Assembly (NCBI GenBank): GCA_027924585.1
Contig: BSBM01000762.1
Span: forward strand, 11,132,501 to 11,196,500
Direction of reading: 5' to 3'
Length of the DNA stretch: 64,000 nt
Source of the DNA: Larix kaempferi
Lineage: Eukaryota > Streptophyta > Pinopsida > Pinales > Pinaceae
Shown here: piece by piece, positions 1 through 12,055 of the stretch
Numbering within the stretch: position 1 is the stretch's first letter
Layout: every line of letters starts with the position of its first letter
The notes under the pieces: model-generated
What the model was told of the DNA's origin: nothing
The model's input: only the letters and a program-made list of their open reading frames with translations
Database searches by the model: none
Program-made: the position numbers and the translations under genes

Positions 1-282
1 TATCGCCTTGTAACTTGCAGGTTCAATTGTTCCATGAGTTTTCTGGTCATGATGTTGGATGCGGCCCCTAAGTCTAGCATGCACTCATGGAGTAGCATGT
101 TGTTGACAACTAAGGATACATAGAATGGAGGATGATCTTCTTTACGAGGATCCATACTATGCAATATAACGAGAAGGTCTTCATTGACTTTCTTAGGAAC
201 ATCAGGAATGACTTGTTTAGGTTTCTCAGGGATGACCTCTTTCGGTTTTTCTTGAACTTTATCCTTGGTCTTTTATGGGACC
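1..282 (-). pseudogene. Ty3/gypsy protease fragment
   Basis: Read on the minus strand this encodes a lysine/proline-rich linker with repeats like EKPKQVIPDVPKK. It is followed by a retropepsin-like stretch: PPFYVSLVVNN, then CMLDLGAASN and KLMEQL. This is the gag-protease junction of plant Ty3/gypsy polyproteins, whose protease matures the Gag-Pol chain. The catalytic D-S/T-G triplet reads D-L-G (codon TTA), and an in-frame TAA lies near position 270, so the copy is dead. The fragment is cut at the window edge and at 282 by insertion of LTR unit A. The other half continues at 9044 in the same frame once one copy of the target duplication is discounted. Family assignment is confident; the lineage is not known. 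Confidence 0.75.
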
Positions 283-1886
283 TGTTATCACCAATCTTGT
301 AGTTGCCCCTAAGGATGGATCCAAGGTGGATGGTAGAGGGGATAAGCAACAAAAGTGGTGAACTAAGAGGGCCTTGGTTCCCAAATGGATGATTGTCACG
401 CCAACCAAGGCACTCTTCGCTTTAGCTATCAAAGCCAAGATAGAAAGGGGGAGACCCATAGCTACTTCCCGATAGGAGAAATCGACCAAATCACCAAATC
501 AAATCAATCTAATGAAGTACGTAGGGTGAGAGGTATGGAACCCTAGAAATGAGGAATTAGGACCACTATGGAGGCTTAAGAAAGGTATGCTATGATTGTG
601 AGAGATGACACACAGTGATTCAAGGGTGAAGTATGATTCCAGGATTCAAAGCTAGTTTCAAAGGTCAAAATCAACTGCCTTGGGAAACGTGATCCTTAAA
701 ACAGGGAAAGTGTCCCAAATCAGAGATCTAACAGTTAGGGATTTCTAGCTGTGCTTGATGAGTGGATATGACAATGTCTAGGTAATCAAGCAATAAGACA
801 AAGATCAAACTACAAGCTAACTCAACAGTCCAAGAAAGTCGATTTGGCTTAGAGAAGATCAATGCCTTGGGAAATGGGCCAAATGGAGTCGCATGTCCAT
901 CAAATTGTAGATCAGGGATGTTGAGGTGTAAAACTAGGTGGGTCTTGAAATTTAGGATCATCCAATGGCTAGATCTCAGTAGATCTAAGATTTAAATGTA
1001 TCACAAAGTGACCCAAGTGGGGCTCAACCCTCAAAATGAGGAATGGGGCCCACAAGGTGAAAATCACTGAAGTGACACACTAGGGGTAGGTTATCAAATA
1101 TGGAGATTATGGATCAAGTGGGATCTCACCTACCCAGGTGCTAGATCTTAGCAAACTCACCCTCCTAGGAAGTGCGACCTCCCTTGGGAAAACTAATTTG
1201 CCTTGGAAAATGGGTCGGATGAAGGCCAATCCACACCAAACTATAGATCTGAATCGCCGTGGATGCTATAGAGGTGGGTTTCAAATTTTATACCCAAAAG
1301 CCAAGTAGATCTTGCTAGATCTGAAAAATTGTAAAATAAGGGTTTGAAATATGAGGATTTTATCAATGAAGTAGTTATGCCAATGGATTGGAACGAAGAC
1401 AAGAAGAACAAACCTGTGGATCTTACCTGGACAACCTTGTAGATGCCTTGATGATGATGATCTATGCAAATCCGATCAATTTGAAGCGATTTGAGGTAGT
1501 TTTCTATGAAGTCGATTTGCCCAAAGAAGCCAATGCGCCCTCTCTCCTGCACAATAAACATCAACAATATCAGATTTACTACGAACAAGAGATAAGACTA
1601 ATGCCACAAGAGAAATAACAGAAAGATAGCATAGATCACAATGATACTAATGATAACCCCCTGATACAAGCGAATGCCAAGTAGAGCGAGTTGAAGAAGC
1701 CTTGCAAAAACGTCCAAGTGAAGTTGCCCTCCTGTAGACAAGACAAAAATTTCCAAAAAAGATAGATCTTACCACAAATACCCAAATGCTAGGCTGCCAT
1801 AGACTTTACAATCACCATCGAAGAACACCAGATTCAAAGGAGACTGCAAGAATTTCCACAGAAAAGTTTTTCTATATCAAGATTCC

Positions 1887-4800
1887 TGTTATCACCTAAA
1901 CTGTAGTTACCCCTATGGATGTATCCACTCATGGATGGCAATAGGGAAGGGCAACACAAAAGGTGCAACCACGATCACCTCGACCTCCAATAGATGGTTG
2001 TCACGCCAGTCGAGGAAACCTTCACTTTATGTTATCTAGCCCAGACAACAAAGGGGGAGACCTGATCTACTCCCGACAGGAGAGATCAAAACCAAGACAC
2101 CAAATCAAGTTAATTCTAAGTGAAATAAGGTGTATGGTTTATCCTGGACCTTAGGATGAAGTCACAAGACAAGTGAGGGATTCAATGAGTATAGCTTTGG
2201 TTCATTATTGATGTGAAAGTGACTTATGATTTGTGAGATAGGATCTAGGATTAAAGTACTAGTTCAATGTGAGAAAATCCACTGCCTTGGGAATCGTGTC
2301 CAATGCAGGGTAGTTTAAGGGTTGAATTGGGGCTAACTAGTACAAGTGACAAGCTTGATCATGATACATGATGACATCAAAGAGTTTAGTTCACCACACA
2401 AAGGTCAAACCACAAGTTAATCCAACAATCTAGGAAAGTTGAATTGACTTGGAGAGAAACCAGTGCCTTGGGAATTGGGATAATGGAGTCAAAGTAAGGT
2501 TAACTTGTGGTTAAGGACTCCTATTGCATGAGACAAGTGGGCAATTAAAGTCTTTATGGATGAATACATCTAGATCTAGAGATTTGATGTTTGACCTAAG
2601 TGGACCACAATCCCTTAAAACAAGGAATGCTATCCCCAAGACAAGATTTGACAAGGTGACCTACTAGACCTAGGTTTTGAATTATGCATGTTACAAATCC
2701 ACAAAAATCTCAAGTACCCACGTCCTAGAAGTGGACCAACTCACTTCTCCAAGGTGGTGCGACTTTGCCCAAGGAGACTAAAAAATGGGATAAATGACTC
2801 AAGACAAGTCCAATGGCATCCAAACTTTAGATCCAAGTAGTTTAAGCGAGAGTGTGGATCTATAATTTCATGGCAATCCAATGGCTAGATCTTACTAGAT
2901 CTGAGTTTAAAGATACCAAGTGGTCCAAAATGGGGATTAAATCGCTTAAAATGTGGAATAGGGTCCACAAGGTAAAAATCAGAAAAGTGACAATTTGGGG
3001 GTAGGTTATTGGATGTGTAGATCATGAATCAAGCGGGATCTCAACTACCCACATACTAGATCTAGGTCAACCCACCAAACTAGGAAGTGCGCCCTTGCTT
3101 GGAGAGGCTAAATGCCTTGGGAAGAGGGTCAAATGGAGGCCAATCCTCACCAAACTATAGATCCAGGATGCCATGGATACTATAGAGGTGGGTTTTAAAT
3201 ATCTTACCCAAGAAGCCACTAGATCTTAGTAGATCTGAAAAAATGTAAAAATGAGGGTTTGAAGAAATAGGGGTTTTATCAATTTATGAGTTATGTCAAT
3301 GGATTGGATCAAGATAAGAGAAACAAACCTGTGGATCTTACCTGGGTAACCTTGTAGATGCCTTGATGATTATGATCTATGCAAACCCGATCAATTTGAG
3401 AAGCTTTGAGGTAGTTTTCTATGCAATCGATTTAGTCCAAGAAGCCAATGCGCCCTCTCTCCTGCACAACAAACGTCAACAATATCAGATTTGATGTAAT
3501 CAAGAGATAAGACTAATGCCACAAGAGAAGTAACAGAAAGATAGCATAGATCACAATGATACTAATGATAACCCCCTGATACAAGCAAATGCTAAGAAAG
3601 TCGATTTGAAGAAGCCTTGCAAAATCGCCCTTGTTGAAGTCGCCCTCTTGTAGACAAGACAATGATTTCCAAAATAGATAGATCTTACCACAAATTCCAA
3701 ATGCTAGGTTGCAATAGACTTTCCAATCAACATCTAAGAACACCAGATGCAAAGGAGACCACAAGAATTTCCACAAAAAAAATTTTCTATACCAATAATC
3801 CAAAAGCCAAAGACCCCTTACAATGAGAAGCTCTCTCCTTTAAATAGGAAGGAGAGGCATCAAAATCCTAACCACTTTTTGAATGAGTGGCTAAGATTAA
3901 AAGATACAAATGTCTAATCAATGGTTGAGATGAGCTCAACAATAAAATATATGGATCACTAATAAAATATAATATAAGTGGACAAAATCGCCCTAGATGA
4001 GGGGAATCCCACCAAATCATGATGACAAAATATAATAGGAAGCTTATGGTGGGTCCAAGGGGTAATTTTTCCACCCTTGGTCAATCCCCATAGCACAATA
4101 ATAATAAAATAGTCATCAATATACCAAATCGTGCCTCTATGGTCAAATCGTAGACCTCAAAAGACCTCAGAAATCATCAGAAAGTGCCATAAGTGATGGA
4201 TGCGGGCCTCGATGAAGCTGAAACTGCTGGAGGAGGTGTGGAAGACATCAATACATCATCACTAATCATCCCATGCCAAGACATTGCCTCAGTAGCCCAA
4301 ATCGAATTCCTCAATAACCATTTTTACCAATCCTGAAATGCCTCGGGAAGCATGAAACTGCCCCAAACTGCCTCTTGGAGTGCCTGCGTTGTCAAGGTGA
4401 GGGCACCAGTGTGTCCGGGAGGGGGTGATATGGTAAAAACAAGTGGCTGGACCACCCCCTCCAAGCACAGCGCCCTAGGTCAACCAGATAAAAATCACAT
4501 CTGCTCTGACAGGGTCTCCGACAGACCAAAACTGCACTGGGATAGCCTACTGAGGCCCAATCATCACTGTAAGTGCTCGGAACTGAAAACAAATTGTCTC
4601 ATCGGACTCAGAAGGTCCAAATCCATCCAAGATGTGTACTCATACACCATATGAGTCTCTGCATGATCAAAATATATATCCAATATACCGGAACAGGTCA
4701 AATAATAATAATTTGTAAATGATCAAATACTGCTGTATACCATGAATCATCATCATAACCCTGTAACTGCGGCATAGAATCATCATATACATGTACATAG

Positions 4801-6396
4801 ACCATATATCATCAATCCATATCATTACAAGGTCCAACCATCTCATGTCCTATGGCTGACCTTGGTCAAACTAGGTTTGACCAAGTCAACATGACCAACT
4901 ATAACTCAGACCATCATCGGAAGCTGCTGCAAAGTGTCAAAGGTTAATGCATGCTCTACAACTTATTCAAATAACAATTATAACACAAAGTAATCATTAC
5001 TGGCGATCTAAATCCAAATATATAATGTCATTGATTATTATTATTACTCAGACTAGACTTTCAATATCATACTCACTTCATAGCTGTGATCAATTTTCTA
5101 ATGAAGGGTGAAGGCTAAAATAATTGGCTAGGCTAAGGGATGACTTGACTGAATTAACTTTGCGACACTTCGGCAAAGGGAAAGGGAATACACACCATAG
5201 TATACACTGAATGAGCAACAACACAGGGAATGGCAGTGTCTCACAAATGGATAAGTTGTTTAGAGAGTGCTTATTCAACTTAGGCATCATGTCTATATCA
5301 AGTTGATCCAGGTCCATTAGGATCATTCAATTTCATTTCATGGCCTTTTTGGCCTACATAACCCTTCGGATCTCAGGTGTGCTGATAAGCACAACTAGTT
5401 GCAGCTTGCATCCAGGGCATGTTTTTTATACATGTATAAGGTCAGCAATTATTTACATATAGCATTTAAGTCATTGCTTTTTGGACCTTTCTTATACTCT
5501 TCGAGGAGTATTTTTCAGCAGTTCATCGCTCTTGCCCTTTTTAGTTTCCATGGGCGAATTTATCAGTTTCCATAAATAGTACATGAGCTTTTAGTTTTAG
5601 CCAACATCTCAAGTGACTAGGGGGAGTTCGAGCCAATGCCAAACATCGGGACAACCGACCAGAATGATTTAGGCCTACAATCCAACTCACCAAAGGTAAG
5701 TTTTGTCACCAACTCAAAGCCGAGACACAGTAAACAGGGAAGCTCATCCAATACAGAGGCTACAGTGGGGAAAAGTCCTCCATGCCACTAGTCAAGTAGT
5801 AAGTTAGGGTGATAAACTAAAAGGTAGGCAATGGATGGATGAAGACAATGAATAATGGAGCCAACACTAGCAAGCCAAGGTATGGTGGAATGATCACCTC
5901 TATTCTCCCTAAGGAGGGTAAAAACCAACGAGTATGAATAGCGAACTTCTAAGTCTGAGTAGGGACAATATAATATATATAATAAGCTCAACCAAGTCCA
6001 TATATCTATATGATCGCCAGATCATGACACTAGGTGCTAAGACATGCTATGAGAATAAGTATAAAAGCAATATAACCATAACACAATGATATACCTGCTG
6101 AGTCATATACCTGAATGCTCATCAACCTGTACCATCATCTATCCTCTGAGACTGCTGCTGTAACTCTGGGCACTACTAACTGCTCTATACCAATGGTATA
6201 ATGGCTATATCGGTCATCTCTCTGATTGTCCTGAGACTCAGTCATGGCATGGGGAATACAACTGTTGTCCAAAATCTGATAGTGATCCAATATAGATGCT
6301 CATCTCAGCATCTCAAATGTAAGGGAACTGGCTGAATAGTGTACTGGCATCAGAAAAATAATGTATGGTATCCCGGCTACTATATATCTGATAACA
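1887..6396 (-). mobile_element. Family-1 solo LTR, unit B, nested in A
   Basis: This 4510-bp unit begins TGTTATCACC and ends GATAACA. It is flanked by ATTCC on both sides (1882-1886 and 6397-6401). The flanking A sequence resumes seamlessly: 1380-1881 matches 3300-3790 inside B, and 6402 onward matches 3800 onward inside B. B is therefore a younger copy of the same family inserted in the same orientation. It has no open reading frame of interest and no internal terminal duplication. It has the same length and features as unit C on the opposite strand. Confidence 0.85.
3837..3848 (-). promoter_or_regulatory. TATA box of LTR unit B
   Basis: On the minus strand this reads CCTATTTAAAGG and is followed by a purine-rich GAGAGAGC stretch and CTCATTGTAAGGGG. 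The same block occurs in units A, C, D and E, so it is a conserved LTR promoter core. It divides the LTR into a long U3 (about 2.6 kb) and an R-U5 of about 1.9 kb. Confidence 0.55.
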
Positions 6397-6439
6397 ATTC
6401 CAAGAGCCAAAGACCCCTTTACAATGAGAAGCTCTCTTC

Positions 6440-6447
6440 TTTAAATA
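6440..6447 (-). promoter_or_regulatory. TATA box of LTR unit A
   Basis: The minus-strand core TATTTAAA lies in the same conserved context as the TATA box of unit B (GAGAGCTTCTCATTGTAAAGGGG downstream). It lies in the part of A that resumes after the insertion of B. Confidence 0.5.
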
Positions 6448-9043
6448 GAATGGAGAGAGGCCACAATCTAACCACTTTTTAAATGAGTGGCTAAGATTAA
6501 AAGATCAAAAGATCTAATCAATGGTTGAGATGAGCCCAACAATACAATACATGGATCAATAATAAAATATAACAATAAGTGGACAAACTCACCCTAGGAG
6601 AGGGGATCCCACCAAATCATAATGATAAAACATAAGAAATAGCACATGGTGGGTCCAAGGGGTAATTTCTAACACCCTTGGTCAATCCCCATGGCACAAT
6701 ATCCAAAAATAATCATGCTAGACACCAAATCGTGCCTCTCTGGGAAAGTCGTGAGCCTTGGGAGGCTCCAGAAATCATCAAAAAATGCCATAAGTGATGG
6801 ATGTGTGTCCTGATGAAGCTAAAACTGCTGGAGAAGGTGTGGAAGACATCCCACTCATCATCACTGATCATCCCATGCCATAACCTTGCCTCAGTAGCCC
6901 AAATCAAATTCCTCTATAGCCATTTTCACCATTTTTGGACTGCCTCGGGAAGTGTGAAACTGCCCAAACTGCCTCCTGGAGTGCCTGGCTCCAAAAATAA
7001 AAATCACCAGACTGTCTGGGAGGGGGGTATTATGGTAATAACAAGTGGCTGGACCACCCCCTCCAAAAATAGCGCTCTAGGTGAACCAATCATATCTTTT
7101 CTCTGCTCTGACAGGGCCTCCGACAAGCCAAAACTGCACTAGGATAGCCAACTGAGGCTAAAAATCACCGTAACTGTCCGGAACTGAAAACAGACTGTCT
7201 CATTGGACTCAGAAGGTCCAAATCCATCTAAAATGTGTACTCATACACCATATAGTCCTCTGCATGGTCCAAAATAAATACTCATCATATCCGACAGACC
7301 AAATAATAACAATCTGTAAAAGTGCTAAAAGCACAAATCATCATCATAAGCCTGAAACCACTGCATAAGCCCACCATGGTGACCTATACCAGACCATATA
7401 TCATCTATCTGTAATATCTGAGGTCTGCCACCTCATGTCCTATGGTTGACTTTTGGTCAAACTGGGTTTCACCAAGTCAACATGACCAAAATATGACTGA
7501 AACCGTCATCAAGCTGCTGCAAGGTGTCAAAGGTTAAAACATGCTTTACAATCCATTCACATAGCAATTATAACAAATAACAATCATTACTGGCGATCTA
7601 AATCCAAATATAATATGTCGTTAATTATTATTTATTACTCAGACAAGACTTTCAAGGTCATACTCACTTCATAGTTGTGATCAATTTGCTAGTGAAGGTT
7701 GAAGGCTAAGAAATAAGTGGCTAGGTTAAAGGATGACTTACTGACTTAACACTTGACACTTTGGAAATGGAAAAGGGAATACACACTATAGCATATAGTG
7801 GACAAGCAACAACACAGGGAATGGCGGTGTCTCACAAATGGATAAATTGTTCAAACAGTGTTTATTCACCTTACACAGATGCGCACAATCCATAATACAA
7901 ATGAGGCCAGCAATCTTTTTGATATAGAGTTTTAAGTTCCATTGTTTTTTGGGCCTAGAGTTTCCATAGCCTTTGATCTATGTGTGTTTATGAACACATT
8001 GCATAGATTTACATTTAATTTAGGCTTCTTGCTACAGGTGTGTTTTTAAGGCACTTGTTTACTTGAGCACTTCTAGGTGTGTCATAGACAGCTTGTTTAC
8101 CTAGGTATTTGCATTACACAAAAGATATAACATTTGATATTTCATAGCCATTTTCATTTGGCTTGCCTTTCATTCATGTGTGTTGAGAAACACATTGCAT
8201 GAATGGGCTTTTCATACAAGATACAGCATTTTATTTCCATACTTTGTATTCATGGCAGCACTAAAAGTTTCAAGTTCAGCCAACATCTTTAGTGACTAGG
8301 GGGAATTCACAAGGAAAACCAACTCACCACGGGAAAGTTTTGTCACCAACTCAGAGCCGAGACACAATAAACATGGAAGCTCATCCAATACAGAGGCTAC
8401 AGCGGGGAAAGGTCCTCCATGCCACTAGTCAAGTAGTAAGTCAAGGTAATGAATAAATTGGGTAAGTCATGGATGGATGAAGATAGTGAATAATGAGACC
8501 AACACTAGCAAGCCAAGGTATGGTGGGAATGATCACCTCTATTCTCCCTAAGGAGGGTAAAACCAATGAGTATAGGCCAAGAACTTCTAAGTCTGAATAG
8601 GGACAAATATGATATATATATATATATAGTACAACCAGGTCCACATATCTATATGATCGCCAGATCATGACACTAAATGCTAAGACATGCTAAGAGAATG
8701 GAAATAAAAGCAATATAACCACAACACCATAATATACTTGCTAAGTCATATACCTGAATGCTCATCATCTGAGCCAACATCTGTCCTCTGAAATTGCTGC
8801 TGTAACTCTGGGCACTACTGACTGCTCTGTACAAATGGCTAAATAGCTACATCGGTCATCTCTTTGAGTGTCCTGAGACTCAATCATAGCGTGGGGAATC
8901 AAAACTGTTGTCCATAATCTAATAGTGATCCATAGTAGATGCTCATCTCAACATCTCAATGCAAGGGAACTGGCTAAAAAGTGTACTGGAATCTGAAAAA
9001 TAATGTATGGTAGCCCGGCTACTATATATGTGATAACAGGACC

Positions 9044-9250
9044 TTTTCTTTAGGTTTTTCACATATAATTTCCATGGGCCCTTCAACAATGTTTCCACTA
9101 GCTTCTAATGATTTTATCAGTCTATACTTTTGACCTGACATTTTAATAACTTCAGTTATAGGAACAAGCATTTTAGCACCAGCTAGCCAGCTAACCACAT
9201 CAACATTTAACTTTAGGGAAGGAAGATGAGTTACCTTAGGAATATGCAGA
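9044..9250 (-). pseudogene. Ty3/gypsy gag-protease linker fragment
   Basis: The minus strand is open here and encodes a segment with DVVSWLAGAKMLVPITEVIK, resembling the region between Gag and protease in plant gypsy elements. It ends in a K-P-K repeat that runs into the target duplication of unit A. The reading frame is continuous with the fragment at 1-282 if A and one GGACC copy are ignored. The upstream part is lost at about 9250, where unrelated AT-rich sequence begins. It is a relic only. Confidence 0.6.
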
Positions 9251-9639
9251 TCTGACTTGCATTAGAGGAAATTTGAGGTCTAAATGGGCCTTATAAGAAA
9301 ACGAGCCATCATATAAGAAAACGAGCCAACCATAATTTCTTGATAAGTTGGAATTCAATAACCAATAGAATTTCAATAAAATGAGTCAACCATAATGGTT
9401 GACTTGAGATATTTGTTATAAAAAAACTACTTTTTTTAATGTCATCATGATGTTTTTCAGGTATTTCTTGTTTTTGGGGCAGTGGGGTCCGTCAAAAGTA
9501 AGTAGTGTGGGTACTCATTGGATGTGGAATTAAATTCCACATCCAACGAGGTCTCCCACTCAAAATTTGAGTAAAAACACAGGGAGATATGTTGAAAATA
9601 CGAACAAAAAAGTCGTTTTTTTCTTTCTTCCTCCAAAAT
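9251..9639. other. Unassigned AT-rich stretch with a 29-bp palindrome
   Basis: No gene is recognised. A direct repeat of ATAAGAAAACGAGCCA occurs twice near 9290-9325. A perfect palindrome with 14-bp arms and a 1-base centre lies at 9518-9546 (arm TTGGATGTGGAATT). It separates two gypsy gag pieces and may be a small insertion. Confidence 0.4.
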
Positions 9640-9795
9640 TAATAAATGGAGGCACCTCCTCCATAACCATGTTAGCTGATTCAAGTTGATTAGGGATCCT
9701 CTGATTATTGGATGGATACTTTGGCTTCCATTCATTATTCTGTCCGAGAGGATACCTATTGGAAGGAATGTGAGACTTCTCTCTTTCCATAGTAG
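9640..9795 (-). pseudogene. Ty3/gypsy gag C-terminal fragment
   Basis: The minus strand encodes an asparagine/proline-rich stretch with YPLGQNNEWKPKYPSNN, then ESANMVMEEVPPF. Such a stretch typically sits just before the zinc-knuckle part of plant gypsy Gag. The knuckle itself is missing because the homology stops at about 9640. It is probably part of the same relic as 9044-9250 and 1-282, with an intervening insertion. It ends abruptly at 9796, where copia-related sequence starts. Confidence 0.5.
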
Positions 9796-10105
9796 GAATG
9801 TGTGCACTACTCCCAACATGTCAGTAAAAAGGTTTCATTCTAGATACGTAGCAATGCAATGTTGTACAGTACCATAGGCCACTTACCCGTTACTTGCATA
9901 TTAGTAGTATTAATGCAATTTTTCTAACATGCATAATTCACATCCTAAATCTAGGAACATAAGCATGTACATGACTGAACAATATCATTTAAGTAATTAG
10001 ATATACAAGAAATGACAATTCAAATACTTATCTTTGTTTGGTTGTTGGGTGGACTCCCTCTTGATCTTTGCTTCCTTGCAGGAACTACTAGAGTCTCTGA
10101 CAAAG
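9796..10105 (-). pseudogene. Copia-element linker and intron-like relic
   Basis: This stretch is closely similar to 16800-17100 inside the copia element, on the same strand. Shared blocks include GTGCA...CTCCCAACATGTCAG, GGCCTATGG, CTAGGAACATAAGCAT and GGGTGGACTCCCTC. In the intact copy the block spans the proposed intron and the repeat-rich linker between integrase and reverse transcriptase. Here it is a truncated relic of a second, related copia element, cut at 9796 against a gypsy gag fragment. Confidence 0.6.
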
Positions 10106-10527
10106 TGTTCTTCGAATACCTTGCAGCTCCTCTTCTTTTCCTCCTATGCGAACTTGTCCTCTCTCTCACTTATGCAAACTTATGGGTGAGTGTGATGTCC
10201 AAATGAGAGAGCTCCACTCTCTATTTATACTTTATCTTTCACTTGACCTTTTCACTTACTAGGTCGGCCCCAATTGTAAACTTGTACCTAACTGGGCCGA
10301 CTTCTCTAGGGGACTTAATAACCCTAATCTAACTAAATCTTGGGGGATCTATTGGCCCAACTTACAATGGAGGATTTACCTCAATGACTTTACATGACCA
10401 AATGTAATAATGACATCCCCGACCGAAGGAATAAACATCTCCGTCAGAGGTACAAATAAAATAAAATAATAAATACAATATAAAATTATACAAGTGAATA
10501 TCTTCTAAAGTTACAATTACATTAACA
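10106..10527 (-). mobile_element. Copia-type LTR fragment
   Basis: The layout resembles the LTR of the copia element at 14186-14777. It has CTCTATTTATAC (a minus-strand TATA box, about 10216-10227), then TCGGCC / GGGCCGACTTCTCTAGG, and ends CTAAAGTTACA...CATTAACA at 10527, compared with CGAAGTTACATATACATCAACA. The left end is truncated near 10106. No target duplication was found. Confidence 0.5.
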
Positions 10528-10914
10528 CTATGTACCACACACTAGTAGTAGATGCACTCAAAGAATGACAAGTAATTAGAGCCAACTCCTTGTCAAGCTC
10601 CTCTGTGGAATGCTCATCCACATCTGTTGAAGTACAAGAGTGACATGTAATCAAGAAAAATTCCTTGTCAACAGACTCATCAACCTTGTAGCCATAATCT
10701 CTGATCAATTGAAAACTTATACAAGAATATCTCAGTGAACCAAAGTACCTCTTGGTCACGGATCTGACCTCCACACGCACAAATCTAATAACTACAAGCA
10801 CAGGTCTAAACCCTACTCTTCATATCTGAGTCCTGATCTCACAAATCTGATATGTGCCCTTCCAGATTTGAATACTCACAGATTTTGTATGTGATTTCCC
10901 TGATCTTTAAGAAG
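10528..10914. other. Degraded retroelement interior
   Basis: This 387-bp stretch lies between an LTR-like end (10527) and a minus-strand primer-binding site (10915). It contains an imperfect internal duplication of about 80 bp (TCCTTGTCAA with flanking similarity near 10585 and 10660). No domain is recognised. It may be the remains of a deleted copia interior. Confidence 0.35.
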
Positions 10915-10926
10915 GCTCTAATACCA
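10915..10926 (-). promoter_or_regulatory. Primer-binding site of a second copia element
   Basis: On the minus strand this reads TGGTATTAGAGC, matching the 3' end of initiator methionine tRNA except for one base. It directly abuts an LTR end (TGTAAATTTTCC on the plus strand from 10927). This is the standard minus-strand start point of reverse transcription in plant copia elements. Confidence 0.65.
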
Positions 10927-11860
10927 TGTAAATTTTCCGGAGGTCAGTACTCAATATGGAAATATCAAATCCCAACTCAGCCTCGAGTCTCAATAAGCCA
11001 CATGCATACCAAAACCCATCTTCTCAATCCCCAGAGAAGGTATCAGCAATACAATATACTTATACACTTGAAGAACTCAACTCAACAAATAGGGAAATCA
11101 CACAGAAAAAAAGGACACAAAGATTTTGGTCAAAGACCCTGGATAAACCCTTGCGGGAAAACCAATGAGAGATGGAAGCAGCTTTTATATCTTCAAGCAA
11201 TTACAATTGGTACAATAGAGTTATTCCAACAATTACTTATCTCTAAGCCACACAAGGCTCTAAGTCAGATCTGATAAGAGGCTGGGTAGTTCTGACTGAC
11301 TGCACCCTCACTCTAAATGAATGTGCCCCTCAACTAACTGTGCCCCTCTGCTCTGACTGTGTCGGTCTCTGAACTTCTCTCATATTAGGGCATCTTGCCC
11401 TTCTGCCATAGGATCACTATCTCAGTGAAACCCTACTCTCAAATTTGGTGAGCTACCCCTAAGATCTCGCCCTCCTCAGGGAAATGCGCCCCTCTACTTA
11501 GGAAATGCACCCCTCTACTAAATGATCAAACTCTGATCTCTCGGCTCCTGAATCCTGTCAAGTACTAAAGTAGTCTCTGCCTCCCTGAAGGATCCTCCAC
11601 AAGCATGCCAGATCTATATAAGATCTGAGCTCTCCTCCAGACATAGAGTGCGCCCCTCTCTCAGGAATGTGCCCCTCCTCTACTGCTCATCAATCTTTGA
11701 ATAGATCTCATGTGATGCCTCTCACACACAGTAAGATGTGGCCCCTCTCTCTCAAAAGAAACCCTGCACCCTCACTCAGTCAAGAAGATGCCCTCAATCT
11801 ATCTTAGATGAAGCCCCCCCTCTGCATGCAGAAAATGGGCCCTCCTCTCTCTCATCAATC
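10927..11860 (-). mobile_element. 5' LTR (part) of a second copia element
   Basis: The LTR starts at the primer-binding site with TGTAAATTTTC and contains CTTGCGGGAAAACC. A minus-strand TATA box (GATATAAAAGC) lies near 11180. The rest (about 11290-11860) is a U3-like stretch dominated by many degenerate copies of TGCGCCCCTCTC / TGTGCCCCTC. The outer boundary of the LTR was not located, and no matching second LTR was seen, so the element is incomplete. Confidence 0.5.
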
Positions 11861-12055
11861 TCTGCCTAAAAATACTGAGTAATCTTTTCCTGTAGCCCCT
11901 TGCCTCCTTTTATCAACTCACAACCTGATTAGGGTTTCCAAAACCCTAATATGAGTGCATGCAAAAATCTCGCTTTTGCATGTAAAATTACAATGTGCAT
12001 TAAAAAATGCATGCATGCAAACTCAAAAATAGAGTTTTACTTCTGCATGAGGCAA

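Larger units (their letters stand above)
283..9038 (-). mobile_element. Family-1 solo LTR, unit A (split by unit B)
   Basis: The unit begins TGTTATCACC at 283 and ends GTGATAACA at 9038. It is flanked by the 5-bp direct repeat GGACC (278-282 and 9039-9043), the signature of a retrotransposon integration. Without the nested unit B it is about 4.24 kb. It has no coding capacity and no internal terminal repeat, which suggests a solo LTR left by recombination between the two LTRs of a full element. Orientation is set by a TATA-like promoter that reads on the minus strand. It interrupts a gypsy gag-protease gene. A compact non-coding element with these ends is the alternative. Confidence 0.8.

Noticed and set aside
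6801-7142. 113-codon plus-strand frame
   Set aside because: It lies wholly inside LTR unit A; corresponding frames in units B and C are broken or shifted, so it is not conserved as coding.
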